Part shown: piece by piece, positions 43,886 through 53,401 of the stretch
Layout of the letters: each line of letters opens with the position of its first letter
Position numbering within the stretch: the stretch's first letter is position 1
DNA from: Drosophila persimilis
Lineage: Eukaryota; Arthropoda; Insecta; Diptera; Drosophilidae
Direction of reading: 5' to 3'
Assembly: GCF_003286085.1 (NCBI RefSeq)
Contig: NW_020825374.1
Span: 62,001 to 126,000 of the forward strand
Length of the DNA: 64,000 bases
Made by a program: the position numbers and the translations under genes
The notes under the pieces: generated by a model
Seen by the model: the letters and a program-made list of their open reading frames with translations, nothing else
What the model was told of the DNA's origin: nothing
Database searches by the model: none

Positions 43886-44833
43886 CTATGGCTGGGTGCA
43901 CGCCCCCGACACGATCCATCCAAAAACGGTGCTCTGGGCCACCGGCAGGCCGTCCTCACGCGCAAGGAACCCGGGCTGGATCACCTTCGGGTAGACATCT
44001 GCTCCCAAGATGAGCGAGATTGTCGCCGGTCGATGGAATTGTTCATCGGCAAGCCTCAGGTCACCGAAACGCGCCCACACGGAATCGCTCAGCTGTCGGA
44101 TAGGCGTGCGGATGCGCACACGGGGCTCGACCTTGAGCATCGTCTCCAACTGGAAGTCGCCCATTTTGGCGCGGATCACCGCCGTACACACTTTCTCGTC
44201 GCCCACACAAGTGGTGGGCAACTTGAAGGCGCTGGCCAAGGAGTCGTCAATACAGCTCACCGGCGTGCATGGGTCGATGAGCGCCGCCGTCTCGAAGTTT
44301 TTGGAACCCGTATCCAAGACCACCAGCGCCGTCGGGAGTATGATGAGGCTTCGATGTTGTAGAAGTGAGTCGACGGATGGTGCCGGGGGCCCTGCCACGG
44401 GGCGGCTCACGGGGAGACGCGGGCGGCGGTCGGCGTGGGCCGACGTGGATGGCGACGATGCAGCCGAGGCTGAGCGGGCTGGACGCCGAGGTCGGCGTTT
44501 GACGTGGGGCGCTGTAGATGGCGACGATGCTCCTGAGGCTGAGCGGACTGGACGACGAGACGAGGGTATGTGGAGTAGAGTGTGGTGGTTTTTGCCACAC
44601 ACCCGGCACAGCCCGCCACTGCGACAATCCTGGCCGGAGTGTTGGTGGGCCAGGCAGTTCCCGCAATATTTGTTAATGAGGACAGCTCGGAGTCTCTTCT
44701 CAGGGCTCAGGCGAAGGAAATGATGACAGGTCCGTAGCGGATGAATTCCTCGGCAGACCCGGCAACGGTACGAGTTGATCCCTCGATCACGCCGGCTCTC
44801 CGTGGTGCGGCTGGCGCGGATCCGTGGGGCCAT
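43886..44833 (-). CDS. second ORF: zinc-knuckle plus retropepsin-like protein
   Basis: Uninterrupted 315-codon frame. Residues about 20-70 hold three Cys/His knuckles (CRVCRGIHPLRTC, CGNCLAHQHSGQDC, CRVCGKNHHTLLH) in the same order and spacing as the nucleocapsid of the element's own polyprotein. A Pro/Ser/Arg-rich spacer with repeated RSAS-ASSPST follows at about 78-130. Then comes a DUF1758-like protease fold: AALIDPCTPVSCIDD (active-site Asp, Cys where the polyprotein has Gly), LILGADVYP and TVFGWIVSG at the end. No signal peptide or membrane segment. It occupies the env position, 46 bp beyond the pol stop. A 3' splice site at 44852 would supply it from a spliced RNA. It may be an RNA-binding or Gag-modulating accessory protein. 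The function is unknown. Confidence 0.8.
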   Translation of the reverse strand: MAPRIRASRTTESRRDRGINSYRCRVCRGIHPLRTCHHFLRLSPEKRLRAVLINKYCGNCLAHQHSGQDCRSGGLCRVCGKNHHTLLHIPSSRRPVRSASGASSPSTAPHVKRRPRRPARSASAASSPSTSAHADRRPRLPVSRPVAGPPAPSVDSLLQHRSLIILPTALVVLDTGSKNFETAALIDPCTPVSCIDDSLASAFKLPTTCVGDEKVCTAVIRAKMGDFQLETMLKVEPRVRIRTPIRQLSDSVWARFGDLRLADEQFHRPATISLILGADVYPKVIQPGFLAREDGLPVAQSTVFGWIVSGACTQP

Positions 44834-44851
44834 GTCTGGATGAGGATGGAA

Positions 44852-44887
44852 CTAGGATGGAATAGAGAAGTCGAAGAAGTATTAGTA
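44852..44887 (-). promoter_or_regulatory. candidate branch point and 3' splice site for second ORF
   Basis: On the minus strand TACTAAT (44887-44881) is followed by a pyrimidine-rich stretch and TAG with its G at 44852. The branch-point string contains the pol stop codon TAA. The exon starting at 44851 is in frame with the second ORF six codons before its ATG. Confidence 0.6.
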
Positions 44888-47800
44888 CGGAGCTGTGAAT
44901 GGGACAAGTGCACATTCACGTAATTGTTGGATGGAACTACGGGGTTCTACTGGCAGGAGAACGACCTTGACAATCGGTCTTTTGAGGGTACCGCGGGCAG
45001 TAAGGATATCCACCACACGGACCCTGTCGTCGGCACCGGGATACACGGAAGTTATCCTTCCGAGCCGCCATTCGTTGGACGGCAGGTTATCCTCCTTGAT
45101 GACCACCATATCGCCAACCTGCAGATTTGGCGTCGGCGTCTGCCACTTAGTCCGCTTGTGGAGCTCCTTGAGGTATTCCTCCTTCCACCTTTGACAGAAC
45201 TGTTGGTTGAGGGCCTTCAAATGCTGCCACCGATTGATGATCGAATTAAGGTTCCCCTTTATTTCGGGCTCGGCCGTACTCATTAAGGGCCCCCCAATAA
45301 GGAAGTGCCCGGGAGTGAGGGCTAGCAGCTCCGTCGGATCATCGGACATCGGTGAGAGCGGCCTGGAATTGAGGCACGCTTCAATCTTCGCGAGCAGCGT
45401 AGAAAGCTCTTCAAACGTATACCTCCGAGTGGACGTGGCCTTGTAGAAGAGAGTTTTGAAACTCTTCACTCCGGCTTCCCATAGGCCTCCCATATGTGGA
45501 GCTCCTGGTGGGATGAAGCGCCACGAAACCCGCTGATGGCTATACGCATCAGTCACCGAGTCCTTAAACGCGTCAAGAAAGTCACTGGAAAGCAGGGTTG
45601 CTGCACCAACGAAAGTTTTTCCATTATCTGAATGGATACGCTGTGGACATCCGCGCCTTGCGACGAAACGAGCGAAGGCGGCGAGAAATTTTTCGGTGGT
45701 GAGGTCGGACGTGGGTTCTAAATGTATCGCCTTTGTGGAAAAACACACGAATACGCACACATACCCCTTCGTGATCAGACATGCTCTCCCTGTATAGTTC
45801 CGTATTTCGAAAGGACCCGCGTAATCAATCCCTGTATGCGTAAACGGTCTGGAAAAGGACGACCGCTCGGTTGGGAGATCTCCCATCATTTGGGTTTGCA
45901 ACCTTCTTTTGTGAATAACGCAGACCTTGCAGGAGTTCACAACCCCCTTCATCAGCCTTTGAACCTTTGGAATCCAATACTTTGATCGAATGAGGCGCAC
46001 CATCAATTGGTTGCCGCCATGAAGAGTTATCCGGTGTGTAAATTGCGCGAGAAGGCGAGAAAATCGACAATTATATGGGAGAATGATTGGATGTCGTTCG
46101 TCGTATCTTAGCACTTCAGAGCCTGCGACACGGCCGCATGCTCTGATCAACCCATGGCGGTCTAGGAAAGGGTTCATGTTCAGGATAGAACTTGACCTTG
46201 GCGTTGGCCGCTTACCGCTTAGGCAGCGATACTCCTCGGGGTATTCTCTACGCTGCGTCTCTAGGATAAGAGTTTTTTCAGCTTCGGTAATTTCGCCGCT
46301 CGTAAGATGGCCCTTTTGCGCGGTGGCTAACTTCCGGCAGCGCTTGGTGAAGCGCAGGATATATGCACGGACTCGTAGAGCTCTCTCCAGATTGGAGAAT
46401 CGTTCGAGGAAGTCTTCGGCTGGGTTGAGTGCGAAATGGGCTTTTACAGTTCGCTGCTCTAAGGTCATAACGGGGGAGTTATTAACTGGTGCCGGCCATT
46501 GATCTCGGCCCTTCTGCAGCCAAGTTGGTCCGTGCCACCAGAGTTGGTTCTCCACCAACTCCTGTAACGGCACGCCTCTGCTGGCTAAGTCCGCGGGGTT
46601 CTGTTCGGATGGAACGTGGCACCACTTCTCAATATCGGTCGCTTGAGATATCCTAGTCACTCGGTTGGCCACGAACGTGGTCCAGTGACACGCGGGCTTT
46701 GCCAGCCAGGCGAGGACTATGGTGGAATCGGTCCAGCAATAGCAGCTCGTACTTGCTGTTGGCATATTCGGCAGGATAGCCGCCGCCATTTCGGACAAAA
46801 GCACTGCCCCGCAAAGCTCTAACCGGGGGAGCGACACGGTTTTCACGGGTGCGACTCGCGTTTTCGCTGTGAGAAGCTGCACCTCGACCAAACGGTCAAC
46901 CTCAATGCGGACGTAGATGGCGGCACCGTAAGCCCTCTCGGATGCATCGCAGAACCCATGATGTTCGACTTTTACCGCTGGCCGGGAGCCGACCCATCTT
47001 GGAATATGGATTTGGTCGAGAGCGGAGTAGCTCCGCAGGAAACTTTGCCAGCGCTGGCGCATCTCGCTTGGAAGCTCATCGTCCCATCCCAGGTCCTGCA
47101 ACCAGATTTCTTGCATGAAGATCTTGGACCGAACAATGAATGGGGCCAACCACCCCGCGGGGTCGAACAGCCTTGCGATCTGGGACAGAACTGCTCGCTT
47201 GGTGTATGACGACTCAGGCGCTAACTCGGGAGGGACAAAAAAAAACTCGTCTGAAGTCGCTTTCCAGCGAATCCCGAGAGTCTTAGCCGTGCTCTCTTCC
47301 TCCATCTCCAGAAAATCTGTGTGGAGACGATGAGCACTCGGAATTCCTGCCAGAATAGCTTTGTGGTTTGAAGTCCACTTCCGCAGCGGAAAACCTGCAG
47401 AGCTAAGTGCGGCCTGCAACTCGCGGATCGTTAGTCGAGCCTCATCGGTAGAATCCGCTCCGGCTAGGACATCGTCGACATACATGAATGATCGGATAAT
47501 GCGACTTGCTTTCGGAAATCTGGACTGGACGTCGCTTGCTAGCTGTTGCAACACTCGGATGGCAAGAAAAGGAGCGCAATTGACTCCGAAGGTTGCGGTC
47601 TTAAGTTCATAGTCGCGGATGAGTCCCTCCTTGTTTCGAAATAATATTCGCTGGAAAGGGGTGTGTTTCGGGTCAACCCAAATTTGGCGATACATCTTGG
47701 TGATGTCCGCGTTGAAAACGTACCGGAAATAACGCCACTTCAGGATCTGGAGGGTCAAGTCAGATTGGAGGACCGGGCCGGCGTGCAGAAGATCATTCAA

Positions 47801-49396
47801 ACTCACACCGTTGGTCGACGGGCTGGATGCGTTAAATACCACGCGGACCTTCGTGGTAGTGCTCTCAGGCTTGAAGACAGCGTGGTGCGGAAGGTAGTAG
47901 GTTGAGGACCCATGAGTCGGAGGAACTTCTGTCATATGTTCAAGCTCTAGGTATTCTTGGATTACGGTGTCGTACTGCTCTTGTAGGGGACCGTTTCTTT
48001 TCAAGCGATTTTCGTTTCTTAGGAACTGGGCCAGCGCGGCTGCCCTTGAATACCCCAGATCTGATCCGAGATGATCTGGGTCGCGAAACGGTAACGTGAC
48101 GACGTATTTCCCGCTTGGCGTTCTTGACGTAGTTCGAAGGAAATTTCTTTCGCAGTACGAATCCGACTCGCTTTCTATTTTAGTAGGAATGTCCTCCACC
48201 TCACAAAACTTTGTGAGGAGTTTGTCCAACGGAGTCTCTAGCTCGGTGGAAATTTGCGTGGAGAAGGATGCGACCCGGCCTTGTACCGTGTTTGGCACTG
48301 GGCCTGTAAGAACCCACCCGAAAATGGTTTCCTGTCCGAGGAGAGATCCACAGATGTTCGTCTGTGAGCCGCTCAAGAGGATGGATGGAAGGATGTCGGC
48401 ACCAATCAGGACATCTATTTGTGAGCTTTCGTAAAATGTCGGGTCTGCCCATGGCAGGTTCGGCAAGTCTCGCAACGAGTGTTGCGGGATCGGATGGGAG
48501 GGAAGGCTGCCTGATAGTTCCGGCAGGACATATGCTGTGGCGTCCAATTGTAAGCCCGGCTTAGTCGGGGAACGGATGGAAAAATGGCAGAGTTTCTTGG
48601 ACTGAGCGGATATTGTCTGATTGAGGCCCGAGACCTGTGCCTGGGCGAGTCGGAATGGCAACTTAATGATCTGGAAGAGACGTTCCGTAATGAACGTCGC
48701 CTCGGAGCCCGGGTCGATTAGAGCGCGGGCGCGAAAATTTGTCCCCAAGTGGCAAATATTAATAATAGCCGTGCCTAGGAGTACCGCCCTCTTGCCGGAG
48801 GCGAAATAGTTCTGAACGCTAGGCTGAGCTTCGGCAGGAGTCGGAAGTGGTACGGAATTGGGCATGGATTGGCTGGAAACTGGAGTGCCACGGTGCAGCA
48901 GCGTATGATGCCGGTCTCCACACGTGTTGCAGTTGTGGGCGCTTTGGCATTCACGAATCTGGTGACCTCTTGCGAAACAGTTTAAGCAAAGCATTTTTTG
49001 CTTAATATAGCTGGAGCGAGCATCAGGTCTCATCTGAAGGAATTGAGGGCATACCCGGATCGGATGGTTCTCCTTGGAGCAAAGATCACACGCTCTCCGC
49101 TTCGGATCCACAGTTGTTCCGAAAGAGTGAACCCGCCTTGCAACAGGGCTCTCTTGGGAACGGAAAGGGTTGGGATTGCCCTTTGACCTCTCTGACATGG
49201 GTAGACTCGCCCTGGAGTGGGCCTGAGTCTCCATGCCTGGATGGCCGTCCTCGGTCACCTCGAGAGACAGGTACCGCTCCGCCAGGAACTTGTCCATAGC
49301 GTGCCAGGTGGGAATTTCGGACTTGTGTGTCACGGACTGCTCCCAAAGCTCCAAAGTCGTTTTCGGCAACTTCGCGGATATGAGGTACACTAACAC
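44882..49396 (-). CDS. gag-pol polyprotein of young BEL element (N-terminal gag missing)
   Basis: 1504 codons, open upstream to about 49590. Order: gag end (FQNKRLILKAQLK, VYLISAKLP), nucleocapsid knuckles CDLCSKENHPIRVC, CLNCFARGHQIREC and CNTCGDRHHTLLH. Protease is ARALIDPGSEATFI. RT follows with TTTKVRVVFNASS, FNADITKMYRQI and YVDDVLAGAD, then RNase H (HGFCDASERAYGAAI, WTDSTIVLAWL). Integrase has the His-Cys finger, GIDYAGP, HSDNGKTFVG and PHMGGLWEAGVK, and a DUF5641-like end (RTKWQTPTPNLQVGDMVVI) reaches the TAA at 44882. All catalytic residues appear present. It lacks roughly the first 200 residues of a normal BEL gag. Confidence 0.9.
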   Translation of the reverse strand: MLVYLISAKLPKTTLELWEQSVTHKSEIPTWHAMDKFLAERYLSLEVTEDGHPGMETQAHSRASLPMSERSKGNPNPFRSQESPVARRVHSFGTTVDPKRRACDLCSKENHPIRVCPQFLQMRPDARSSYIKQKMLCLNCFARGHQIRECQSAHNCNTCGDRHHTLLHRGTPVSSQSMPNSVPLPTPAEAQPSVQNYFASGKRAVLLGTAIINICHLGTNFRARALIDPGSEATFITERLFQIIKLPFRLAQAQVSGLNQTISAQSKKLCHFSIRSPTKPGLQLDATAYVLPELSGSLPSHPIPQHSLRDLPNLPWADPTFYESSQIDVLIGADILPSILLSGSQTNICGSLLGQETIFGWVLTGPVPNTVQGRVASFSTQISTELETPLDKLLTKFCEVEDIPTKIESESDSYCERNFLRTTSRTPSGKYVVTLPFRDPDHLGSDLGYSRAAALAQFLRNENRLKRNGPLQEQYDTVIQEYLELEHMTEVPPTHGSSTYYLPHHAVFKPESTTTKVRVVFNASSPSTNGVSLNDLLHAGPVLQSDLTLQILKWRYFRYVFNADITKMYRQIWVDPKHTPFQRILFRNKEGLIRDYELKTATFGVNCAPFLAIRVLQQLASDVQSRFPKASRIIRSFMYVDDVLAGADSTDEARLTIRELQAALSSAGFPLRKWTSNHKAILAGIPSAHRLHTDFLEMEEESTAKTLGIRWKATSDEFFFVPPELAPESSYTKRAVLSQIARLFDPAGWLAPFIVRSKIFMQEIWLQDLGWDDELPSEMRQRWQSFLRSYSALDQIHIPRWVGSRPAVKVEHHGFCDASERAYGAAIYVRIEVDRLVEVQLLTAKTRVAPVKTVSLPRLELCGAVLLSEMAAAILPNMPTASTSCYCWTDSTIVLAWLAKPACHWTTFVANRVTRISQATDIEKWCHVPSEQNPADLASRGVPLQELVENQLWWHGPTWLQKGRDQWPAPVNNSPVMTLEQRTVKAHFALNPAEDFLERFSNLERALRVRAYILRFTKRCRKLATAQKGHLTSGEITEAEKTLILETQRREYPEEYRCLSGKRPTPRSSSILNMNPFLDRHGLIRACGRVAGSEVLRYDERHPIILPYNCRFSRLLAQFTHRITLHGGNQLMVRLIRSKYWIPKVQRLMKGVVNSCKVCVIHKRRLQTQMMGDLPTERSSFSRPFTHTGIDYAGPFEIRNYTGRACLITKGYVCVFVCFSTKAIHLEPTSDLTTEKFLAAFARFVARRGCPQRIHSDNGKTFVGAATLLSSDFLDAFKDSVTDAYSHQRVSWRFIPPGAPHMGGLWEAGVKSFKTLFYKATSTRRYTFEELSTLLAKIEACLNSRPLSPMSDDPTELLALTPGHFLIGGPLMSTAEPEIKGNLNSIINRWQHLKALNQQFCQRWKEEYLKELHKRTKWQTPTPNLQVGDMVVIKEDNLPSNEWRLGRITSVYPGADDRVRVVDILTARGTLKRPIVKVVLLPVEPRSSIQQLRECALVPFTAPY

Positions 49397-49571
49397 TCCG
49401 TCAGCGAAAATGCTGTCTGTGGAGACCTCGGAGTGGTTGAGTGTCGTAAGGCACTTGTGGACGGCCCTCTGAAGCTCTTTTAGCGCTGCAGCTGACTCGG
49501 TGCGGATTTGGGGCAGACTGAAAAGGATCTTCAGCTGGGCTTTGAGTATCAGCCTCTTGTTCTGGAAACGC

Positions 49572-49694
49572 TCACGGAGGGCGCTGCGCTGCTGTGGGCG
49601 TAGCGATTGAGCCGTTGGAGCTGGGTGGATGGGTTAAACTCAGCGAACTCACCCGCTTAAACTTCTTGCGAGATTTCTTATCACCAGTGGGCAT
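49572..49694 (-). pseudogene. gag N-terminal stub of young BEL element
   Basis: ATG at 49694 opens 40 codons (start MPTGDKKSRKKFKR, very basic) ending at TGA 49574-49572. The gag-pol frame overlaps in another phase from about 49590. Comparison with other BEL gags shows that the central gag region (coiled coil and LPKF-SG box) is missing here, so a deletion probably joined the stub to the later part out of frame. Confidence 0.6.
49647..49653 (-). promoter_or_regulatory. candidate 5' splice site in first gag codons
   Basis: On the minus strand AAGCGG/GTGAGT has its first intron base at 49652. Exon 1 would end after codon 14 of gag in phase 0, matching the phase of the acceptor at 44851. Confidence 0.5.
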
Positions 49695-50939
49695 GGTTGG
49701 CTGATGGATTTGCGATAACGCGTATCAGAGTCGCAAAGCAGGTGAGCGGAAATGGAGAAGTGGAAGTTTTGAACGACGAACCGTGGATATGTGGCCTTGG
49801 CGGAATTTATCGCGAGTATTTATATAGTAGAAGTCGGGAACCGTGGCCGGAATATAAATATAAAATACTACGGTCAAATAAAAAAAAAAGTGTCCAACCA
49901 AGAGCGACTAATGGATGAGCAATGATATTGATGCACAAGGTCCCCCTATATGGAGTCGGTTGCAAACCGAATGTTCAAAACAATATACCCTTGAAAAGCA
50001 GGGTAGCGCGTCACTTGGCGTTCCGTTACGGTCAAGCGCGGCACCGAAAAATATTCTCCCACCAACAACAACGCAAGCAAACGGTGGAGAAGCGAAAGCG
50101 AAAGGAAAAATGAACAGAATGCGTCGCTGCTGTTACTTGTATGTGTGTGTGTGTATGGGTGTAAGTGCTAGGTACCGTGGCTTGGATTAACGACCCCCCC
50201 TTTTGACGAGATTGAAACAACGGGTAAAAAAAAAAAACGGAGTAACCGTTTTATATACAATACAATACAATATATGTATGTATATACAGATGTGCAAGAG
50301 TTGTTAGTTGAAAATGCGTGCGCATATGTAAGATGATATGTATGGAGTCGTGTTTTATTTTTATTGGCAATATAATGAGTTAAATAAAGATTGGTTGTGA
50401 TTTGTGATTTGTTATTCTATATTCTTTAAAACAAACGAAAGAACTATAACCCGTTGAGCATGCACGGAATGAACAACAAATTAATTGCAAGAATATGTAT
50501 TTTTGTTTGTTGCCAGCCGCTTGGATTGCGTTGCTTACACATATGTACATATGTATGTATGTTGGTGTGCATGTGCTGTTGTCAGCAGCGAAAGCTCAGC
50601 TGGTAGCTGGGAGCGGTAGGAATATGATTTACAGACAGCTATATATTAATGTGGGCACTGGATCGGAGGAGGAACGCAGGAGCTAGCTCGGATCAAATTA
50701 AACCTTTGGAGAAATAGGAGGCCACAACCGTTGGCAGAACGAAGTATGGTTTAATTTGGAGCTAGAGCGAGAAAGGCATATATGTACATATGCCGCGGGA
50801 ACTCGGACTGGGATGGGAAACTCGCACAAAATCACTGCACTGGTGTTGGGCACAATCGAAGGGTTGTACTTATCTTACACTTGGAGCGATCCGCCGATGC
50901 TGGCTGGGGTGAGCTTCTCCTTATGGGGAAGGCGAAGAT
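49695..50939 (-). other. leader of young BEL element
   Basis: 1.25 kb between primer site and gag ATG with no credible ORF. It is AT-rich with TATGTATGTATATACA-like runs (50270-50290, 50540-50560) and a GT run at 50140. It contains GTGACGCGCTACCCTG, 11 nt, GGGTATATTG on the minus strand (50017-49982), a motif also present twice at 53934-54021. Confidence 0.7.
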
Positions 50940-50955
50940 CCGGCTCGAAGGACCA
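50940..50955 (-). other. primer-binding site, tRNA-Tyr type
   Basis: Minus strand TGGTCCTTCGAGCCGG, one base after the 5' LTR, is complementary to the 3' end of tRNA-Tyr (CGGCUCGAAGGACCA) as I know it. Confidence 0.8.
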
Positions 50956-50956
50956 A

Positions 50957-51320
50957 TGTTTGTAGTGGAGCGGATCGAGGATCAATTATCCAACGGCGAG
51001 GTGTATGTTCCAGTATAAACTCCTAGCAGTCGTCACAGAAGGGAAAGACCGATGGGTTTCGTTGTGTGTATATATATATATTGTTCATATAGTTATTGGG
51101 TATTCGCGCGGTATGTCGACAGGTTGAAGCGGGGGTGAAAACGTAACTAACTCTCTATGCCTTATGATCTATGCTTTATGCTGCCTTTGTGCTGCGGTGA
51201 GCGCCGTGTGGATCGTGGATTGTGGATCCGAGCGCCCCTCCGAGCGCGCGAGCGCGAGCCGGGACCGAGGCGCGCGGAGCCGGCACAGTGCGCGGAAACT
51301 GTCTATTGCTGGCCTGAACA
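50957..51320 (-). repeat. 5' LTR of young BEL element
   Basis: 364 bp, identical to the 3' LTR except one base, which indicates a recent insertion. It is followed on the right by the GGCGG duplication and CR1-like sequence. Confidence 0.95.
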
Positions 51321-51325
51321 GGCGG

Positions 51326-53154
51326 AAACCCTAAAAGGTCAAGTTTATGTGCTAAAAGGGAATGGTTTACAGAGTCGAATGCTTTACTAAAGTCGGTGTA
51401 AATAACATCCGTCTGTAAGTTACCTTGAAGCCTTTAATAATGAAAGAGGTAAACTCTAACAAGTTCGTGGTGGTTGATCGCCGCCTTATAAATCCATGCT
51501 GAGTTGGAGATATAAGTGACTTGCAGAGATGTTGCAAGTGCGGAGTTAAAACCTTCTCAAACAATTTGGGAATAGCGGATAACTTTGCTATACCTCTATA
51601 ATTTTTTGCATCAGACTTGCTACCTTTTTTATGGAGAGGAATTATAAACGATTCCTTCCAGATTGGGGGGAAGCAAGAGGAATCAATGGACAGGGTGAAT
51701 AGTTTAAGCAATGGTCCACACAGAGCCTCGGCGCAGTACCTGAGTACACAACCTGGAACCCCGTCTGGACCCGGTGAAAACACCGGCTTAACTAGTCGAA
51801 GATCATGAAGTAGGGAATATTCATTTAACAAGGGACTGAAAATGCCGTTCGACCTCGGTAATCCGTATAGGTACGGTTGACCAGAGTAGCGTTCCTCAGA
51901 ATAGGTGGCTTGGAAAAACTGGGCAAAAAGATCGGCAATTGGCTGATCATTATTTGCCGACGTATTACAGAATGATAGCGAGGATGGGTGTGCGGACGTT
52001 CTACGCTTACTGTTTACGAAGCAGTAAAACTGTTTAGGGTCCTGAGAAAAACGTATCCTGCAACGAGATAGGTAGTTCTTATAGCATTGAGCATTAAGAA
52101 CTGAAAAGTTTGACCGAGCTATTACATAACGAGAGTGAGAAGTAGGAGAACCCACTTCTTGAAATTTTTTATAAAGTCTTGATTTTAAGTTTTTTAGACT
52201 GGATAACTCTTTGGTAAACCAAGGGGGTTTTCCAGATCTAATCGGACAAGAAAGCGGGACACAAGAATCAAAAAATGTGCCAAGAGCATTGTAAAAAATG
52301 TTTGTGCCTTTTGTCACATCAGTGCACAAGTACAAAGCGGACCAATCAAAATCCCTAATTAGGTTATTAAGCTTCGCAAACTCGGCTTTACGAAAGCAGC
52401 GGACACGTTCAGGTAGTCTACTCGACCGATCCAATACAGTTGGTCCTATATCTAGCGACACCTCGAAAGTAGGGTGGTAGGCGTCTTCAGGTATAGTGAG
52501 CGGAAGGGCTCGGGTTAACAACACTATGGTCGGATCCGATACAAAGCATAGATCAAGCAATCGACCCAAGGAATTTTTCACATGATTGACTTGAGACAGG
52601 GACAGGTCAAGCAAGCCGTCAACAAAGTCATGTCGTGACATGGGCACTAGGATACTAGACTCGTTTACCGAAGACCAAACAGTTCCTGGCAAGTTGAAGT
52701 CACCAAGAACTATCATACGATCTTTATCAGATAGCGAGGAAGCAACAGTGGTTAAAGCGGACAAGTGCTGCTCATAAATTGAAATATCCGAAGAAGGTGG
52801 GATATACGAGCAAGTAATGAATATAGCGAAAGCGGGAAGAATCAGTTTTACACACAGGAATTCCAGTTCCTGTTGAACTTGGACTGTGAAGTGTTCTGAC
52901 GTGAAGTAAGAGTCCACTGCAATTAGAACCCCTCCTGCACGTCGAGACGAACGGTCCTTTCTAAAAGTTGTGTACCGACCTGCCAAAACCTCGGAACTAA
53001 GAATGTCCGGCTTTAACCAGGTTTCAGTAAACACAATAACGTGGGAAGCAAATGCAACACTATCCCGGAAAAGAATGCTGAGCTTACTACGTGTTGCGTG
53101 ACCTTCCATCCATGGCCACAATTATTAGTTATTGATCTGAATTATGAAGTCTAG
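51326..53154 (-). mobile_element. CR1-like copy C, 5' part
   Basis: Continuation after the BEL insertion. The frame 53121-51367 (584 codons) carries the endonuclease: VIVFTETWLKPDIL (Glu), MIVLGDFNLPGTVW (Asp/Asn) and EDAYHPTFEVS (the His box). The linker KPPWFTKELSSLK follows, then RT fingers with FIIPLHKKGSKSDAKNYRGI and QHGFIRRRSTTTNLLE. A 1-bp loss near 51428 shifts the frame just before the RT catalytic Asp box. The start of the endonuclease near 53110 is poorly preserved, and no ORF1 is seen. Its exact right edge is uncertain. Confidence 0.85.
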
Positions 53155-53401
53155 TGTAAGTTAGGCTAGGGCAAAGCGGGAGCGCAATAAAAGCTCGCTC
53201 TCTCGCTCTTGGCGAATTCGCCCCGCTTTGCCACCGTAGGATAGCTAGAGTAAGAGATTTGAATTGTGAAGAAAATATAGTTGTTCGCCAACCTTGAAAT
53301 AAGCGAGCGTATCAAGTTTTTCGCCCCGCCAAATAAATAATTTAAATTACAGCCACCCAAAGTTTTCGGTAATTAATTAGAAAAACTCTTCTAATTTTTC
53401 A
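53155..53401 (+). repeat. possible 5' LTR of plus-strand BEL element
   Basis: TGTAAGTTAGG follows CR1-like copy C, and TTCTAATTTTTCA at 53401 is followed directly by TGGCGCCCCCGGGTGG, which has the place and shape of a primer site although I cannot name the tRNA. An AATAAATAA lies at 53330. It would be the LTR of the element whose gag starts at 61187. There is no second LTR in the window to confirm it. Confidence 0.35.

Larger units (their letters stand above)
43479..51320 (-). mobile_element. young BEL/Pao element with extra 3' ORF
   Basis: LTRs of 364 bp at both ends differ at one base (43549 region: CTACC versus CTAGC at 51027). A 5-bp target duplication GGCGG flanks the element (43474-43478, 51321-51325). 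It interrupts CR1-like copy C, which reads through if the element is removed. Layout on the minus strand: 5' LTR, tRNA-Tyr primer site, long leader, gag stub, gag-pol frame of 1504 codons, a second ORF of 315 codons, polypurine tract, 3' LTR. The gag N-terminal region appears deleted, so this copy probably cannot move unaided. Confidence 0.95.

Noticed and set aside
43886-44833. Second ORF of the BEL element as an env gene
   Set aside because: No signal peptide, membrane segment or fusion-like stretch. The knuckles and protease fold identify it otherwise.
43886-44833. Second ORF as a nested fragment of another BEL insertion
   Set aside because: It is intact, in the same orientation, placed precisely between the pol stop and the polypurine tract, and preceded by in-phase splice signals. 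Not excluded, but less likely.
53155-53401. Firm call of an LTR with a named primer tRNA
   Set aside because: The string after 53401 has the shape of a primer site, but I cannot match it to a tRNA and there is no second LTR. Kept at low confidence.
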